NCBI GenBank assembly: GCA_963737745.1
Contig: CAVTTR010000007.1
Location: 186,001 to 250,000 of the forward strand
DNA: 64,000 bases
Origin: Bog-473 sp963737745
GTDB taxonomy: Bacteria; Actinomycetota; Acidimicrobiia; Acidimicrobiales; RAAP-2
Direction of reading: 5' to 3'
A program made the translations under genes and the position numbers. Every line of letters starts with the position of its first letter. Positions within the stretch are counted from its first letter, which is position 1. Under the pieces are notes generated by a model, which did no database searches, was not told where the DNA came from, and saw only the letters and a list, made by a program, of their open reading frames with translations. Below are positions 17,886 through 26,759 of this stretch, piece after piece.

Positions 17886-18806
17886 TCAGGCGAGCCCGAT
17901 GGGGGCCGGCGGGGGGCCCTGCACCACGGGGTTGCTGAGCTGCCCGATCCCCTCGATTTCAATGCGCACAATGTCGCCATCAGCCAGGTAGCGGGGCGGG
18001 TCGAACCCCGATCCCACACCAGCCGGCGTGCCCGTGGCAATGATTGTGCCGGGCTCGAGCGGGAAGGCGGTGGTGAGGTACTCGATGAGCGCGCCACAGC
18101 CGAAGATCAGATCCGCCGTCGTGGAGTCCTGCCGCAGCTCGTCGTTGACCCAGGTGCGCAGCGAGAGGTTCCCCGGATCGGAGAGCTCATCAGTGGTCAC
18201 GAGCCAGGGACCGCAGGGCGCGTGGGTATTGAACGACTTGCCCAGGGTGAAGCTCGGTGTGCGCCACTGCCAGTCGCGGACGCTCACGTCGTTGATGATG
18301 GTGAGACCAGCTACGACCTCCATGGCCCGCGCCGCGGGGATGTACTGGCAACGCGGGCCGATCACGATGGCCAGCTCGCCCTCGTAGTCGACCATCGTCG
18401 AAACGGTCGGTAGGACGATAGGGTCACCCGGCCCGGCGATCGCCGTTCGTTGTTTGTTGAACCAGTACTGGTACTCCGGCGCCTCACGTCCCATCTCGGC
18501 CACATGAGCCTGATAGTTCATGCCGATCGCCAAGATGTTGGGGGGCCGGGGAACGGGTGCGTGCAACCGCACCGTGTCCAGTGGGTAACGGGCGCCACCA
18601 GCGGCGTGGGCCTCCCGGGCACGCCCGAGCCCGTCCGGTCCGAGCGCGAGGAGCTCGGCCATGTCGCCCGGCAATCCCACAGCGGGATCGCTCAGATCGA
18701 CGACCTCGTCACCGAACACGACGCCCGGACGCGGTACGCCGCTGGTCTCGGACGAGGTGGAAGTGGGGGACACATCGGGGCCAGGGGAAAAGCTGAGCAG
18801 GCGCAT
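17886..18806 (-). CDS. Fumarylacetoacetate hydrolase (FAH) family protein
   Basis: 306 residues. A short N-terminal region precedes the FAH fold starting near 'PPNILAIGMNYQAHVAEMG'. Metal-site residues are visible in 'MVDYEGELAIVIG' (E-x-E), with the later 'INDVSVRDWQ' Asp and the 'GKSFNTHAPCGPWLVT' substrate loop. The 'IIATGTPAGVGSGFDPPRYLADGDIVRIEIEGIGQLSNPV' C-terminus is standard. Members hydrolyse or decarboxylate 3-acylpyruvates and related aromatic-degradation intermediates with Mg2+ or Mn2+. The exact substrate cannot be told from sequence. Confidence 0.9.
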   Translation of the reverse strand: MRLLSFSPGPDVSPTSTSSETSGVPRPGVVFGDEVVDLSDPAVGLPGDMAELLALGPDGLGRAREAHAAGGARYPLDTVRLHAPVPRPPNILAIGMNYQAHVAEMGREAPEYQYWFNKQRTAIAGPGDPIVLPTVSTMVDYEGELAIVIGPRCQYIPAARAMEVVAGLTIINDVSVRDWQWRTPSFTLGKSFNTHAPCGPWLVTTDELSDPGNLSLRTWVNDELRQDSTTADLIFGCGALIEYLTTAFPLEPGTIIATGTPAGVGSGFDPPRYLADGDIVRIEIEGIGQLSNPVVQGPPPAPIGLA

Positions 18807-18881
18807 GGGTCAACGGTAGGGGAGGTTGGGGGTGTCCAGCGAGTCATCGGCCCGTGAGTGGATGGTCCCACGACGGAGATG

Positions 18882-19229
18882 TCATCCCGGCTTTTCAAAT
18901 TCGTGGAACGCAGCCAAGGCCCGCGGTCCCCACACCAAGCCTGGTCCGCCGTTCATCAGGATGGCAACGCCGATCACCTCGGTCACCTCGGCCACGGTGG
19001 CCCCATGATGCGCTGCGCCACGCGCATGGGCCGAGATGCACCCATCGCACTCGCGAGTGACCGCGATGGCCAGCGCGACGAGTTCCTTCATGCGCGTCGA
19101 CAGCGCGCCCTCGACCATGACCGCCTTGTGCATGGCGCCATAGCCGCCCAGGACGTCGGGTATGGCGTCCGCCAACTCGCGGTAGGGCGCCTTCAGGTCC
19201 TCGGTGATCTGATGAAAATGTTCCATCAC
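18882..19229 (-). CDS. Carboxymuconolactone decarboxylase / AhpD-like family protein
   Basis: 115 residues, all helical. The redox motif E-C-D-G-C-I-S-A-H (C-x-x-C plus the downstream His) is preceded by 'STRMKELVALAIAVTR' and followed by 'ARGAAHHGATVAEVTEVIGVAILMNGGP', the typical CMD repeat. Small proteins of this kind act as trimeric or hexameric peroxidase partners (AhpD-like) rather than true decarboxylases. It follows the TetR gene by 13 nt on the same strand, so the regulator may control it. Confidence 0.85.
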   Translation of the reverse strand: MMEHFHQITEDLKAPYRELADAIPDVLGGYGAMHKAVMVEGALSTRMKELVALAIAVTRECDGCISAHARGAAHHGATVAEVTEVIGVAILMNGGPGLVWGPRALAAFHEFEKPG

Positions 19230-19242
19230 TCATGCTGACACG

Positions 19243-19809
19243 TCAGCGCGTGCGCGCACCTTCTTCCAGCGCTTGCAGAATCGCCGTGGCCAGCATGTCC
19301 TGGAGCCGAGCGAAGTCAGCATCGAGCTGCGCCGGGGAGTGAGCAACGAACCTTCCTCCCGCCTCGCTGGCCGCGAAACCGAGGACCGCCGTCGCCAGAA
19401 GTCGTTCGAGTTGCACCACCGCGTCCTCATTGAGCCCGGCCTCACGCAGGGCCGCATAGACCACGTCGCGGGTGCGCCTTGCCCCGGGAGTCGCCGCCGC
19501 CCGTTGGAGAAGCAGGGGAAACACCTCGGGATGTCGTCGGGCGGCCATCCGGGTACCCCGCGCCAACGCCCGCAGACGCTCGGCCCACGGGGCTTCGGGG
19601 TCCGGCAGGTCCACCTCGAGCAGGATGCTCTCCACCACCCCGTCGAGAAGGTCGGCTTTGTTCGTCACGTGGCGGTAGAGCGCCATGGGGGTGACACCCA
19701 GGCGTTCGGCCACGGCCTGCATGGTCACCGCCGCCAATCCTTCTTCGTCGGCCAAGCGCAAGCTCGCGGCCAGGATGGCCTGGCGGTCGATCTGGGCCGG
19801 TCGTCCCAC
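19243..19809 (-). CDS. TetR/AcrR-family transcriptional regulator
   Basis: 188 residues. The N-terminal HTH spans about residues 10-55 ('ILAASLRLADEEGLAAVTMQAVAERLGVTPMALYRHVTNKADLLDGVV'), with the recognition helix 'TPMALYRHV'. The C-terminal ligand domain is of the TetR_C_3 type ('APWAERLRALARGTRMAARRHPEVFPLLL'). It is co-directional with the downstream CMD gene (13 nt), a likely target. No clear palindrome was found in the short gap upstream (19810-19835). Confidence 0.85.
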   Translation of the reverse strand: MGRPAQIDRQAILAASLRLADEEGLAAVTMQAVAERLGVTPMALYRHVTNKADLLDGVVESILLEVDLPDPEAPWAERLRALARGTRMAARRHPEVFPLLLQRAAATPGARRTRDVVYAALREAGLNEDAVVQLERLLATAVLGFAASEAGGRFVAHSPAQLDADFARLQDMLATAILQALEEGARTR

Positions 19810-19835
19810 GCGGCCAGTATCGCTCAGCAGTTCAC

Positions 19836-20450
19836 TCAGTCAGCGCGGCTTCCCTTCGGGCCGCGAGCACGGACCTCCTCGACTGAAGCCATGGCGTCGC
19901 GCAGCTCCTGGATCCAATCGGATTCGTGTTCCGCCACAAGCCTCACGGTCCACGCCAATGCCTCGCTCCGACTGCGCGCCACTCCGGCGTCGATCAGGGT
20001 GTCGAGCACTTTGCGGTCGGCCAATCGCAGTCGGGTCATGACCGGCACGCCAGCCGTGGTGAAGAGAACCCGGGTTCCGCCACACTGGGCGCCCCACGAC
20101 ACGGTGCGTCGGAAGGCCGGCTGCGCTTCCTCAGCGATGCGGATGCGCCCGCCCCGAGACTCTTCTCGAAAGCCACTGATGCGAGCATGCTCGGCCACCC
20201 GCACTTCCTCTTCGCTCGCGCCCTCGGGCAGCTGTGGCGGCGGCAGCGAGCCCACCACCTGGAGTTCGTCCTGATCGATCTCGATCGTCGGTGGTCCGTC
20301 GAACCAGCCATCTGGGATGCGGCCGGCAAACCATGCCGCGATGAGACGCTCCTGCTCTGGTCCCGAAGGCGGTGCGCCCCCGGAACGACGGCGGCCACCC
20401 CGCCGGCCGGCCCATTCCCTGTCCGTTGTGTGTGTGTGCTCCTTAGTCAT
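19836..20450 (-). CDS. Conserved hypothetical protein, ribbon-helix-helix-like C-terminus
   Basis: 204 residues. The N-terminus is basic and low complexity (R/G-rich, about residues 12-28). The middle ('GRIPDGWFDGPPTIEIDQDELQVVG') is acidic with a run of prolines. The C-terminal part 'MTRLRLADRKVLDTLIDAGVARSRSEALAWTVRLVAEH' reads like an RHH or antitoxin-type fold: a beta strand, a helix, then 'R-S-R-S-E-A-L' and a second helix. This suggests DNA or RNA binding, but no toxin-like partner is adjacent. It diverges from the ATP-grasp gene across a 99-bp AT-rich region. Confidence 0.6.
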   Translation of the reverse strand: MTKEHTHTTDREWAGRRGGRRRSGGAPPSGPEQERLIAAWFAGRIPDGWFDGPPTIEIDQDELQVVGSLPPPQLPEGASEEEVRVAEHARISGFREESRGGRIRIAEEAQPAFRRTVSWGAQCGGTRVLFTTAGVPVMTRLRLADRKVLDTLIDAGVARSRSEALAWTVRLVAEHESDWIQELRDAMASVEEVRARGPKGSRAD

Positions 20451-20523
20451 AGTTACACAATTACATAATTACTGCAGCATGACAAGCCGGAACTTCCTGG
20501 CCAGACGAGAACGTTTGTTAGTC

Positions 20524-20537
20524 ACATATGCATATGT
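20524..20537. promoter_or_regulatory. 14-bp palindrome in the ATP-grasp promoter
   Basis: ACATATG|CATATGT is a perfect palindrome ending 12 nt before the ATP-grasp ATG at 20550. It partly overlaps the likely -10 box (TTATAT or TATATA, 20537-20543) of a leaderless transcript. The surrounding 20451-20549 gap is markedly AT-rich for this genome and must also hold the divergent promoter of the gene starting at 20450. The binding protein is unknown. Confidence 0.45.
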
Positions 20538-20549
20538 TATATATTTACG

Positions 20550-21800
20550 ATGCGGATCCTGCTCACGGAAGGGGCGGGACTGACCTCCCGGCAGGTCGCA
20601 ACCCAACTGGACGACATGGGACACGAGGTCTCGGTCGTCGCAGCCGATCCACTGTGTCTGGCCCGTTTCACACGCCACGTGCGCGCCCTGTTGCCGGTCC
20701 CTCCCTTCGGCCGGCAACCCTTGATTTGGTTCGATCACCTGCTTGATGTGGCGGTAGCCGGGCAGTTCGACGTGGTCTTCCCCACCCAAGAACAGGTTGC
20801 AGTGCTTTCGCACCAACTGCCGCGCCTCCTCGAGGCCGGCATCGCCACGGCGGTTCCTCCCTTTTCCTCCCTGGTCCAGGTGCATGACAAGGTCTCCGCT
20901 CGAGCCACCCTCGAGAGGCTAGGAATCGCGCAGCCTCGGTCGATGGTCCTACAGAACGCGTCCGAACTGGCGGGCTGGAGGGTCTTCCCGGCCTACGTGA
21001 AGTCGCCTCTGGGCACGGGATCTACAGGAGTGACGCGTGTGACGGACGCACCCGCCATGGCTCATGCCTTCGAGCACTTCATGGCGGCAGGAGCCTCGGA
21101 AAATGGTGGCGTGCTGGTACAGGAAGCTCTCGACGGTACGTTCGTCATGGCTCAGTGTGTCTTCGACGCCGGATCACTCCTTGCCTTTCATGCTGTCGAG
21201 CGTGTGCACGAGGGAGCTAAGGGCAGCGCCTCAGCCAAGACCAGCCTCGACATGCCCCGCTTGCGTCAGGAGCTGGCCTCGATGGGTCGGGCTCTCGATT
21301 GGCACGGCGGCCTCTCGGTAGATGCCATTGAGGTCGATGGCGAAGCCTTCGTGATCGACGTGAACGCGCGACTGGTCGAACCGGCAAACGCATTGGCCGC
21401 TGGTACCGATCTGGTCGCAGCCTTCCTCGCCGTCGCATTGCACGTGTCAGCCCAACCACTGCCGCCATCTCGCGCGGGCGTGCGCACGCATCAATTTCTG
21501 ATGGCCCTTCTCGGCACGGCACAACATTCCGGCCGACGGCGAAAAGTCCTGACAGAAATCGCGTGCTGCGTGATGCGACGCGGTATCTATGCCGGTTCGG
21601 CCGAAGAACTCCTGCCCTGGCAGCGAGACTGGCGCACGATCGCACTCCTCGTGAGTGCCAGCGTGGCCACGTTGTGTAGACCCGCCCTCTGGCGCCTCTT
21701 CACCGACGGGGCCGTATCTCGTTACGCCCTCGCAGCGGAAGGTTGGCGCCAACTCCGGCAATCCTCTCCGGTCGCCGAACTCAGTCCAACCTCAACTTGA
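20550..21800 (+). CDS. ATP-grasp domain protein
   Basis: 416 residues. The N-terminal pre-grasp fold ('MRILLTEGAGLTSRQVATQL', 'GHEVSVVAADP') is followed by ATP-grasp elements: 'VHDKVSARATLERLGIAQPRS', the 'FPAYVKSPLGTGSTGV' lysine loop, 'GGVLVQEALDG' and the Mg2+-binding 'VDAIEVDGEAFVIDVNARLVEPANAL' (D/E...N). This resembles carboxylate-amine ligases used in peptide or cofactor assembly. The last 90 residues, rich in helices, are not typical. There is no ribosome site before ATG 20550 and a -10-like sequence just upstream, so translation is probably leaderless. It overlaps the GNAT gene tail to tail by 20 nt. The substrate is unknown. Confidence 0.75.
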   Translation: MRILLTEGAGLTSRQVATQLDDMGHEVSVVAADPLCLARFTRHVRALLPVPPFGRQPLIWFDHLLDVAVAGQFDVVFPTQEQVAVLSHQLPRLLEAGIATAVPPFSSLVQVHDKVSARATLERLGIAQPRSMVLQNASELAGWRVFPAYVKSPLGTGSTGVTRVTDAPAMAHAFEHFMAAGASENGGVLVQEALDGTFVMAQCVFDAGSLLAFHAVERVHEGAKGSASAKTSLDMPRLRQELASMGRALDWHGGLSVDAIEVDGEAFVIDVNARLVEPANALAAGTDLVAAFLAVALHVSAQPLPPSRAGVRTHQFLMALLGTAQHSGRRRKVLTEIACCVMRRGIYAGSAEELLPWQRDWRTIALLVSASVATLCRPALWRLFTDGAVSRYALAAEGWRQLRQSSPVAELSPTST

Positions 21801-22251
21801 ACCCGAGGTGCGAAGCCTCGAATCCGAGGGCGGCGTAGAAGCGGTGTGCGTCGGGTCGCGCCTGATTGGATGTGAGTTGGATCCGGTAGCAACCGAGGAC
21901 CCGGGCGCGGTCGATCGCGGCACCCATCAATACACGACCGATCCCGCGTCCTCGCCAGTCCGGATGCACGTGCACTGATTCGATCTCGGCACACAGCCGG
22001 CCCCTGGACTGAAGGTGTCGAAACACGATGAGCTGGCAAGCCCCAATGGTCACATCACCAATCTCGGCCACCAGCACATCGCCGGGACCTTGCTGGATCT
22101 CGCTGAGCGCGGCCCGGTACGCCGCCGTATCCGCCGGGTCTTCCTTCCCGTTCACGAGCGCTCCGAACTCGAAAAGCTCCACGATGCATGCCAGGTCGCC
22201 CTCCCTTGCGACACGGACCGCCACCTCCCGCGAGCGATCAGACGCGCTCAT
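21781..22251 (-). CDS. GNAT-family N-acetyltransferase
   Basis: About 156 residues from ATG 22251. Residues further upstream in the same open frame have no similarity to the fold. 'VRVAREGDLACIVELFEFG' is strand 1/helix 1. 'VLVAEIGDVTIGACQLIVF' leads to 'IESVHVHPDWRGRGIGRVLMGAAIDRAR' (motif A, with the acetyl-CoA pyrophosphate loop R-G-R-G-I-G) and 'QARPDAHRFYAALGFEASHLGFKLRLD' (motif B). The substrate cannot be predicted. No good ribosome site lies upstream. Confidence 0.8.
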   Translation of the reverse strand: MSASDRSREVAVRVAREGDLACIVELFEFGALVNGKEDPADTAAYRAALSEIQQGPGDVLVAEIGDVTIGACQLIVFRHLQSRGRLCAEIESVHVHPDWRGRGIGRVLMGAAIDRARVLGCYRIQLTSNQARPDAHRFYAALGFEASHLGFKLRLD

Positions 22252-22419
22252 CGGGCGCCCGGGAACGGGTCGACGTTCGGCAGGTGATGCCTCATTTCCT
22301 GCAGGGTAGGGTGCAGCCGCAGGGGCCTGCATTCGATTCTGCTGGCCGCGGGCGGCGCATAGGGTGGAGCCCATCGGACCTCGAGCCAGCCTCTTGCCAC
22401 GCCTCGCCCCAAAGCTGGC

Positions 22420-22941
22420 ATGACACCCCTTCGATTCACTCTCGACCCGGTTCGATCCTGCATTTGGGTGGACGCTCGCTCGAGCCTGCACCCGATCACC
22501 ACGCAAACGCGCGGGCTCCACGGTTGGGTCGAGCTCAGCCTGGGACCCGACGGCATCGTCGATCTCCGAGAACCCGTGGAGGGTCACCTGGAAGTGGCGG
22601 TGCAACGCTTCTCCTCGGGAAACCAATTATACGACCGAGAGTTGATGCGGCGCATAGACGCAAAACGTCACCCCGTCATACTGGGACAGATCACGGGCGT
22701 CTCCACCACGGAGTCAGCATCCATCTATCGAGTGACAGGAGATCTCTCCTTTCACGGCGTGACGCGCTCGTTCGAACACGAGATGACGATCGACGTCCAC
22801 GACGGGGCGTCTCTCGTGTTGAGGGGTGAACGGGTATTCGACATTCGCGAGTTCAGAATGAAACCCCCCAGCATGCTGATGGTGAAGGTCTACCCCGAAG
22901 TCGCCGTGCGCGTGGAGCTTTTCGGAGCCAGGGAGCACTAA
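22420..22941 (+). CDS. YceI-like domain protein
   Basis: 173 residues without a signal peptide. It has the lipocalin-like pattern of YceI: 'FTLDPVRSCIWVDARSSLHPI' at the start, 'VEGHLEVAVQRFSSGNQLYDRELMRRIDAKRHPVILGQI' in the middle and 'YRVTGDLSFHGVTRSFEHEMTI' before a last 'FRMKPPSMLMVKVYPEVAVRVELFG'. YceI proteins bind isoprenoid lipids; cytoplasmic actinobacterial members are of unknown role. It stands alone between divergent and convergent neighbours. Confidence 0.8.
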   Translation: MTPLRFTLDPVRSCIWVDARSSLHPITTQTRGLHGWVELSLGPDGIVDLREPVEGHLEVAVQRFSSGNQLYDRELMRRIDAKRHPVILGQITGVSTTESASIYRVTGDLSFHGVTRSFEHEMTIDVHDGASLVLRGERVFDIREFRMKPPSMLMVKVYPEVAVRVELFGAREH

Positions 22942-22975
22942 ACGCGAACCACGCCCTCCCGACGAGCACGCGCCC

Positions 22976-24166
22976 TCAGCCCGACCCGGCCCAGGCCAGC
23001 GCACCAAGTGCTGCGGCGAGAGAGAGGGGCACGACGATGAACCCGAGGCGACTGGCCTGACGGAGAGATGGTGACGCACCGGCCGTTCGAGCTGCCTTGA
23101 GCCAGAGGAACCAAGCCAACGAACCAGTGACGAAGAGGTTTGGACCGAGATTGAGCCCCACGAGCAACTGCGCCGCGTGATGAGGATTGCGGGCGGCCAG
23201 AAGCGAAGCCGCCGGCAGGTTGTTCACGAGGACCGAGGTCAACGCCGCGATGAGCGCTGAGCCCACGGTGCCGCTGTGGAGTAAGAGCGAAGCCGGACCG
23301 CTCCACACCCGGCCGAGGGCACCGAGCCCTATTGTGATCCCGAACAACCCGACCAATACGGGAGCCCCGAGAACTGTGACCGCTTCCTCGAGGTGTATCC
23401 GACGCTGTGCCAGTCGGAATCCAGCCGCGAGGAGGCCGTCGATGAGTACGGGCACCGCGGGCGACCGCAAGGTCACCACCAGAATGATGGCTACCACCAC
23501 AGCCACAATGCCGACCGTCCCCACGGGGCGCTCCACCGTCGCTTCGCCAGTCGCAGACACCGTGAGGTCTCGTCGAGCCCATACGCCGACGCAGGCTGCA
23601 GTGACGAGACACGCCGCCAGGGCAGCCGGCCACATTAAGGCCAGGAAGGCTCCACCCGAGAGTGGCCGATGCCCGAGCACGATGAGATTGGTCAGATTCG
23701 ATCCGGGAAGAAACAAGGAACTGGCATTCGCCAGGAGGAGAGAGCCGTAAAGCAGCGGGCGTTCACCGGCACCTCTTTGCCGGCCAGCTGCGATGAGCAC
23801 CGGAGTGAGAAACACCACCGAAGTATCGAGGTTGAGGGTCGCGGTCACAACAGCGATGAGGAGGGCCGTCCCGGCAAAGAGCACGACTCCATGGCGGGCC
23901 AATCTCGCCAGAGAGGTACCGACGGCACCGAAGAGACCATCGCGTTCGGCTACCAGGCCAAGGAGCAGCAGGCCGGCGACCAAGACGAACGGCGTCCAGG
24001 TTTGTGCGGCGGCCCTGTAGGCCTCATGTGGAGCACCCGCCAGGGCTACAACGGCACCTACCACCCCGACGGCGCACAAGATCCGGATTCCACGCGTCCG
24101 GGGGACGAGGCCCTGCTGTTCGATGGCTGGCGGACACATGTGTCCTGGCTCCTTACCCATTGCCAC
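22976..24166 (-). CDS. ArsB/SLC13-type ion transporter (membrane permease)
   Basis: 396 residues with about 11-12 hydrophobic helices. The repeated half-elements 'NLDTSVVFLTPVLIAAG', 'NASSLFLPGSNLTNLIVLG' and 'LTSVLVNNLPAASLLAARNP' match the ion-transporter (IT) superfamily hairpin motifs seen in ArsB, NhaD and SLC13 proteins. The N-terminus contains 'MCPPAIEQQGLVPRTRGIR' before the first helix. The substrate could be arsenite, an anion or a dicarboxylate; no arsR or arsC neighbour supports an arsenic role. Confidence 0.75.
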   Translation of the reverse strand: MAMGKEPGHMCPPAIEQQGLVPRTRGIRILCAVGVVGAVVALAGAPHEAYRAAAQTWTPFVLVAGLLLLGLVAERDGLFGAVGTSLARLARHGVVLFAGTALLIAVVTATLNLDTSVVFLTPVLIAAGRQRGAGERPLLYGSLLLANASSLFLPGSNLTNLIVLGHRPLSGGAFLALMWPAALAACLVTAACVGVWARRDLTVSATGEATVERPVGTVGIVAVVVAIILVVTLRSPAVPVLIDGLLAAGFRLAQRRIHLEEAVTVLGAPVLVGLFGITIGLGALGRVWSGPASLLLHSGTVGSALIAALTSVLVNNLPAASLLAARNPHHAAQLLVGLNLGPNLFVTGSLAWFLWLKAARTAGASPSLRQASRLGFIVVPLSLAAALGALAWAGSG

Positions 24167-24207
24167 GGGTCAACATTCCCCCGCAGCTGGCGGGCATGGC
24201 GCTTTCC

Positions 24208-24936
24208 CTATGCGTTTTCGAAATCCTTCCGGCCTGCAGTGGCCGAGGCTTCCTGGTATCTGAGCATCACGATGCCAGACGCAGTGGCTTGGGTGGCGGC
24301 CAGGATGAAGGTCGTTGGATGTCCGATCTCGCCGAACAACTTCTTACCGCTCCCAAGCACGATGGGAAAAGTCATGAGACGCATCTCGTCGATGAGACCG
24401 TGCTGCACCAACGTGCGGGCAAGTTGGGCGCTTCCTGCGACCAGAAGGTCGCCTGCCACCTCTGACCTGAGTTGAAACTCAGAGATGACGACTCGGCCCA
24501 CTCCGCCCTCTTTCGTCTGTATGGTCGCAGCAATCACGGCGAGAGAACGATCCGCCTCACATCGCCGGGTTCGACAAAGGAAAGCAGGTCGTACTACGAA
24601 ATTCGCCTGCGCTTCCTCAACCGTCAGTTCCGCCGCCGGATCGGCTTCAAGGCGTTCGTCGGGGATCGGGGTGCCACTTTGTATGGAGCAACCATAGGTA
24701 CCTGCCGCGAGGCGCTGCTCCGCTCTCGCGATTGCCTCGAGCCTTTGACGCAGCTCGACCACGACGGAATCGTCCGTGCCCTGTTCGGTCAGCGGTTCTG
24801 CGGAATCGAACATGTCGCCCTCTTGGTTGGCGGCCGTCCGATCAGCCTCGCGTTCCTCGGTCATGTCCCTCAGGAGTCCCTCTATGCGGAGGCGCTCGGC
24901 GGCCAGCAATTCTCTGGCCCTGTCGTCGTCCATCAT
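24208..24936 (-). CDS. Zinc-less DksA/TraR-like protein fused to a truncated RibD-type reductase
   Basis: 242 residues from the ATG-ATG pair at 24936, behind AAGGGAG. Residues 1-108 look like a DksA/TraR protein: a coiled coil ('ELLAAERLRIEGLLRDMTEEREAD', 'RLEAIARAEQRLAAGTYG') followed by 'GTPIPDERLEADPAAELTVEEAQ', with the four zinc Cys not conserved. The last roughly 100 residues begin like a RibD/dihydrofolate reductase ('GRVVISEF') and jump directly to the family's C-terminal part ('GDLLVAGSAQLARTLVQHGLIDEMRLMTFPIVLGSGKKLF'), so roughly 100 central residues are missing. The NADPH-binding core is incomplete, so reductase activity is doubtful. It may be a deletion fusion or an assembly join. 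Confidence 0.6.
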   Translation of the reverse strand: MMDDDRARELLAAERLRIEGLLRDMTEEREADRTAANQEGDMFDSAEPLTEQGTDDSVVVELRQRLEAIARAEQRLAAGTYGCSIQSGTPIPDERLEADPAAELTVEEAQANFVVRPAFLCRTRRCEADRSLAVIAATIQTKEGGVGRVVISEFQLRSEVAGDLLVAGSAQLARTLVQHGLIDEMRLMTFPIVLGSGKKLFGEIGHPTTFILAATQATASGIVMLRYQEASATAGRKDFENA

Positions 24937-25075
24937 CGCTCCCTTGATTGTGGTGCTCGGGAGCATGCTAGCGAGGACCAAGGACTTGGCAACCTTGGCA
25001 ACGGGACGACGTGATTCTCGGCGCGCCATGCAGGCAATCCGGCGAACGTTGGGTTCGGCGAAGGTCTGGGCGTGG

Positions 25076-26683
25076 TCAAACCACCGATGAAGCCGGCGTT
25101 GGCTCAGCTTCCAGTCCCTGAGGGCCTACGCCCGGGAGCGTGGCCTCCGGTGCTCCATTCGGAGTGGGCGGGGGGTGGACGGCGACGAAGTCCTTACTGC
25201 GAATGAGAGATGCCGCGGCAATCGCACCGACCAGGGCCACGCAGGCGCTCACGACGAACAACACATCGAGGGTGCTGGCGAAGCTGGCTCGCATCGCCTC
25301 GACCAAAGCCGGACGCACACTGGCCGAGGTACGCCCGATGAGGCTTGGCATGGCGCCCTTTTGCATGGCACTCTCGATCGCCCCGGCATGACCAGCCAAT
25401 GCCGGCGTGCGGGCAAGGTGCGCGGTGAGGTTGTGGGTGAGTTGTGCGGTGAAAATGGAGCCGTAGACGGCGATGCCGGTGGCGATGCCGATCTGGCGAA
25501 AGGTGGTGTTCACCCCCGAGGCCATGCCTGAACGCGTGTGACTCACAACACCGACTGCGGTGGAAGCGAGAGGTGGATTGACCATGCCGCTTCCAACACC
25601 AGCCACGACGAAGCCCGGCACGAGGTGCGTCCAGGATGTGAGTCCATTGATGCCCGCCATGAGCACAAGCCCCACACCGACGAGGAGAAGGCCGGGGCCG
25701 ATCAACCATCGGACAGGCATGTGAGATGAGAGCCGTCCGGCAATGGTGGCCGCGACCAGGCTTCCGGCGGTGATGGCGAGCAGACGGAGCCCGGTATTGA
25801 GCGCCGAGTAACCGCGATCGTCCTGAAGGTACAGCACCAGGTACACCAACATTGCGTACAGCGACCCGTTCATAGCAGAACGCGGCGATGAGGCCGCCGC
25901 CGAATGTCGGGATGCGAAAAAGCGAGAGATCGAACATCGGATGCTCCACGCGGCGCTCGACCACCACGAACCCGACCAGGAATGCCGCCGCCGAAGACCA
26001 GACAGATGGCGACCCCGCTATCCCCCCAGCCGAGTTCTCCGGCCCGGATCAGACCGTACACAAGGCTGACCAATCCCGCTGTGAGAACAGCGAAACCGAG
26101 CCAGTCAGGACGGGCGGCATGGGGCGTCCGTGACTCGGCCACCTTCGCAGCGCGTCACCACAAGGGCCGCGACGCCGACGGGAAGGTTTACGAGGAAGAT
26201 GCCCCTCCATGAAATGCCGGTGGTGATTACTCCACCCAACACCGGGCCGAGTCCTGTGGCCACGCCGGTGATCGCCCCCCACACGCCAAAGGCCACACCT
26301 CGCTCCTTGCCTTGGAAGCTTTGGGCCAACAGGGCCAAGGAGGTGGAGAACAAAATGGCGCCACCGATTCCCTGGGCACTACGAGAGAGGATCAGCATGA
26401 GCGGTGACTGGGCCAATCCGCACAGGAGCGAACCGCCGGTGAAGACGATCAATCCGATGGTGAAGAGCAGCCGTCGCCCGTAGCGGTCGGCCAGCGATCC
26501 TGCAGTCAACAGCACCGAGGCCAGCGTCAGGGCGTACGCATCGATAACCCACTGCACCTCGCTGAAGCTCGAGTGGAGACCCTTCTGGATTTCTGGCAGG
26601 GCCACCACGACGATGGTCACGTCCAGGAGCAGCATGAAGGTGCCGGCGCACACCACGATCAGGGTCCACCACTTTTTGTCCAT
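25076..26683 (-). CDS. DHA2-family MFS drug transporter (EmrB/QacA-like), three frameshifts
   Basis: Starts at ATG 26683 with 'WWTLIVVCAGTFMLLLDVTIVVVALPEIQ', the DHA2 motif, then 'SLADRYGRRLLFTIGL' and 'GPVLGGVI'. The frame changes at about 26145-26155, about 25985-25995 and 25873-25876. The pieces 'PDWLGFAVLTAGLVSLVYGLI', 'RRVEHPMFDLSLFRIPTFGGGLIAAF' and 'GSLYAMLVYLVLYLQDDRGYSALNTGL' follow each other in the right family order to the stop at 25076. The joined protein of about 535 residues would have 14 helices. Removing one T in 'TTCTGCTATGAAC' (minus strand) repairs the last break. It diverges from the Lrp-type regulator (26760), its likely controller. Confidence 0.75.
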
Positions 26684-26759
26684 GTTGTCCAGCCTCTCCG
26701 ATGTGACCGGTGAAAACCACCAATTGTCTCAGATTCACTTATTTCCGCCATGATCTAGC

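Noticed and set aside
22976..24166. Arsenite exporter ArsB
   Set aside because: The fold fits the wider ion-transporter group, but there is no arsR, arsC or arsA nearby, so only the family is claimed.
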